Source of the DNA: Desulfothermus sp964427155
GTDB taxonomy: Bacteria; Desulfobacterota; Desulfovibrionia; Desulfovibrionales; Desulfothermaceae
Length of the DNA: 64,000 bases
Assembly (NCBI GenBank): GCA_964427155.1
Contig: CAYRSC010000004.1
Coordinates: forward strand, 1 to 64,000
Direction: 5' to 3'
Positions 62,414 to 64,000 of the stretch are shown one piece after another; within the stretch, counting starts at the first letter, position 1, and each line of letters opens with the position of its first letter. The notes under the pieces were generated by a model. It saw only the letters and a program-made list of their open reading frames with translations. It did no database searches and was not told the DNA's origin. The position numbers and the translations under genes are program-made.

Positions 62414-63490
62414 ATGGAGATGCCATCTCTAAAAATAGGGGAACATGAATGTGAATTTCCCATCATCCAGGGGGGAATGGGAGTTGGTGTATCTCTCCAC
62501 CGGCTTGCCTCTGCTGTGGCCAGAGAAGGGGGGATTGGGGTAATTGCAGGGGCGGCTATTGGTTTCTTTAAAGATGGTTTTGAGGACAATCCCTCCAGGG
62601 CCAATATAGAGGCACTAAAAGAAGAGATAGCACGCTCCAGGGAGATGGCTCCCCAGGGTGTTATAGGGGTCAACATAATGGTGGCCCTGAATGACTATGA
62701 AGAGATAGTAAGGGCCTCTTTAGAGGCAGAGGCAGATATTATATTTTCTGGGGCAGGTCTTCCCCTGGGACTCCCACGTCTCAAGAAGGAATATCCTGGG
62801 AGTAAAACAGCCCTGGTACCCATTATCTCCTCTCCCAGGGCGGCAGAGATAATATGCAAGAAGTGGATGAGGCAGGGTTATATCCCAGATGCCATTGTAT
62901 TGGAAGGGCCAGATGCAGGGGGACATCTTGGATTCTCCATAGAGGAGTTGAGGTCGGGAAAGATAGATATGAAACAGATGGTAGTTGATGTATTAAAGGT
63001 GCTATCTGTTTTTGAGGCAGAGGCAGGGAGAAAGATCCCCTTGATAGTGGCAGGAGGTATATATACTGGGGAAGACATCGCCAGGATGCTGGAACTGGGG
63101 GCAGGGGGTGTGCAGATGGCCACAAGATTTGTCACCACCCACGAGTGTGACGCCCATATGGCCTTTAAAGAGGAATACCTCCGGGCCAGAAAAGAGGACA
63201 TTGTCTTTATAAAAAGCCCTGTGGGACTCCCAGGCAGGGCAATAAAAAATGCTTTCTTAGAGGCAGTGGAGAGGGGAGAAAAGACCCCTTTTAGATGTCC
63301 ATATCACTGCATAAAGACCTGTCATCCCAAAAAGGCCCCCTATTGTATCTCCCTTGCCCTTATAAATGCCCAACAGGGAAGATTGGAGCATGGTTTTGCA
63401 TTTGCAGGTTCAAATGCCCATCGGGCGGAGAGGATAGTTGCGGTGCATGAGCTCATGCAGGAACTCATAGAGGGGATAAGAAGGGCCTGA
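62414..63490 (+). CDS. FabK/nitronate monooxygenase-family flavin oxidoreductase
   Basis: A 358-residue TIM-barrel FMN enzyme. PIIQGGMGVGVS at the start, GVNIMVAL, EGPDAGGHLG, PLIVAGGIYTGEDI and GAGGVQMATRF are family motifs. A C-terminal cysteine group, CPYHCIKTCHPKKAPYC, is unusual and may bind metal or a cluster. FabK would be enoyl-ACP reductase; nitronate monooxygenase or an uncharacterised reductase is as likely. No fatty acid genes are beside it. Distinct AT-rich leader with a dyad. Confidence 0.82.
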   Translation: MEMPSLKIGEHECEFPIIQGGMGVGVSLHRLASAVAREGGIGVIAGAAIGFFKDGFEDNPSRANIEALKEEIARSREMAPQGVIGVNIMVALNDYEEIVRASLEAEADIIFSGAGLPLGLPRLKKEYPGSKTALVPIISSPRAAEIICKKWMRQGYIPDAIVLEGPDAGGHLGFSIEELRSGKIDMKQMVVDVLKVLSVFEAEAGRKIPLIVAGGIYTGEDIARMLELGAGGVQMATRFVTTHECDAHMAFKEEYLRARKEDIVFIKSPVGLPGRAIKNAFLEAVERGEKTPFRCPYHCIKTCHPKKAPYCISLALINAQQGRLEHGFAFAGSNAHRAERIVAVHELMQELIEGIRRA

Positions 63491-63498
63491 AGGGGCCT

Positions 63499-64000
63499 CT
63501 AGTTGAAGGAGGAGCTGGCCTTTTCAATTAGGTGTTGCCAGAGTCTCCCCTTATTCATCCCTGTCTTTGCAGAAAAGAGGAGTGGCACACTCTCTAGAGA
63601 AAGAAAACCCTTCCAGAACTGCTGGCCAGAGGTGCGAGTGCCCATCTTTGCCTTATCTGCCTTGGTGAGCACAGGAAAGACCTCTATCCCCCTTTCAGTG
63701 AGATAGGAGGCAAGCTCCATATCCCCCTTCTGTGGGGGGATCCTGCTGTCTATAAGTAGCACCACGCACCTTATGTGTTCCCTGTTGGCCTCAAGATATG
63801 CATCCACCATCTCAGACCATTTAAGCCTCTCCTGTTTTGAGACCCTTGCATAACCATATCCTGGGAGGTCTACTATATAGAATCTATAAGGCCTTATAAA
63901 ATAAAGGTTTATACTGCGGGTCTTTCCAGGACTGGAACTGGTCTTTGCAAGACGCCTCTTCCCTGCAAGGGAATTTATGAGACTGGACTTTCCCACATTG
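63499..64000 (-). CDS. engB: Ribosome-biogenesis GTPase EngB (YsxC), N-terminus beyond window
   Basis: The visible part begins inside the P-loop (NVGKSSLIN at the edge), followed by SSSPGKTRSINLY (G2), DLPGYGYA (G3), LTKADK (G4) and FSAKTG (G5). About 167 residues are visible and roughly 20-30 N-terminal ones lie past base 64000. It assists 50S assembly. It converges on the flavin oxidoreductase with 8 bases between stops. Confidence 0.95.
   Translation of the reverse strand, partial: NVGKSSLINSLAGKRRLAKTSSSPGKTRSINLYFIRPYRFYIVDLPGYGYARVSKQERLKWSEMVDAYLEANREHIRCVVLLIDSRIPPQKGDMELASYLTERGIEVFPVLTKADKAKMGTRTSGQQFWKGFLSLESVPLLFSAKTGMNKGRLWQHLIEKASSSFN

Overview
The window looks like chromosome from a Gram-negative, flagellated, probably anaerobic bacterium, most likely Desulfobacterota-like. 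This rests on gene content: a heptosyltransferase, lipoprotein and SPOR proteins; a flagellar/stator operon; MoeA/MobB; 2-hydroxyacyl-CoA-dehydratase-type activases; bacterial pyruvoyl arginine decarboxylase; and a DHS-like polyamine enzyme. Heavy use of AGG/AGA/ATA codons and Lys/Glu-rich proteins would suit a thermophile, but that is inference. Genes are tightly packed. Several convergent pairs overlap at their 3' ends, and many starts are GTG or TTG.

Layout. 1-777: end of an integron, with an attC-like site and an AT-rich spacer. 778-2032: an integron integrase broken by a perfect 25-bp tandem duplication. 2128-4380: metK and a core-MetE-like methyltransferase. 4499-4941: a shortened attC-like site, a DUF2283 gene and a decayed partner. 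5006-8621: sirtuin, radical-SAM/DUF2344 protein and an Sm-like protein, all on the minus strand. 8704-18572: plus-strand housekeeping genes (fabD, argS, a SPOR protein), then a polyamine-queuosine block (pdaD, speB, DHS-like, queF, yhhQ), a second MetE-like paralogue and an RNA uracil methyltransferase. 18562-22426: an unknown protein, heptosyltransferase, NUDIX, ROK kinase and pdxA. 22423-29655: minus-strand isoprenoid and housekeeping run (dxs, ispA, xseB, xseA, proS, ispG). 29838-34865: phosphohexomutase, a membrane protein, rnhA, rnc, moeA, mobB. 35062-35268: a small zinc-ribbon ORF with an in-frame TGA followed by a bSECIS-like hairpin. 35280-38820: a conspicuously AT-rich island with an SDR protein and a NarL-type two-component pair. 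39082-42369: an OmpR-type two-component operon ending in a lipoprotein and an exported proline-rich protein. 42483-42559: initiator tRNA. 42707-49755: split CoA-activase-type proteins, pgi and a DUF1786 protein. 49900-50754: rplM-rpsI with promoter and terminator. 50847-52103: radical SAM protein. 52107-59656: motA, two motB-type genes, fliL-M-N-O-P-Q, preceded in the same direction by era and yggS. 59817-64000: topA, a FabK-like flavin oxidoreductase and the end of engB.

How parts fit together. Core-MetE plus MetK form a compact methionine-to-SAM operon, feeding the many SAM users here. PdaD, SpeB and the DHS-like enzyme form an arginine-agmatine-putrescine-higher polyamine route. QueF and YhhQ serve 7-deazaguanine tRNA modification. 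Dxs, IspG and IspA serve the MEP isoprenoid pathway. The most unusual items are the integrase disrupted by a potentially reversible duplication, the candidate selenocysteine zinc-ribbon protein, the solitary attC-like site beside metK, and the cluster of ASKHA-fold genes around pgi.
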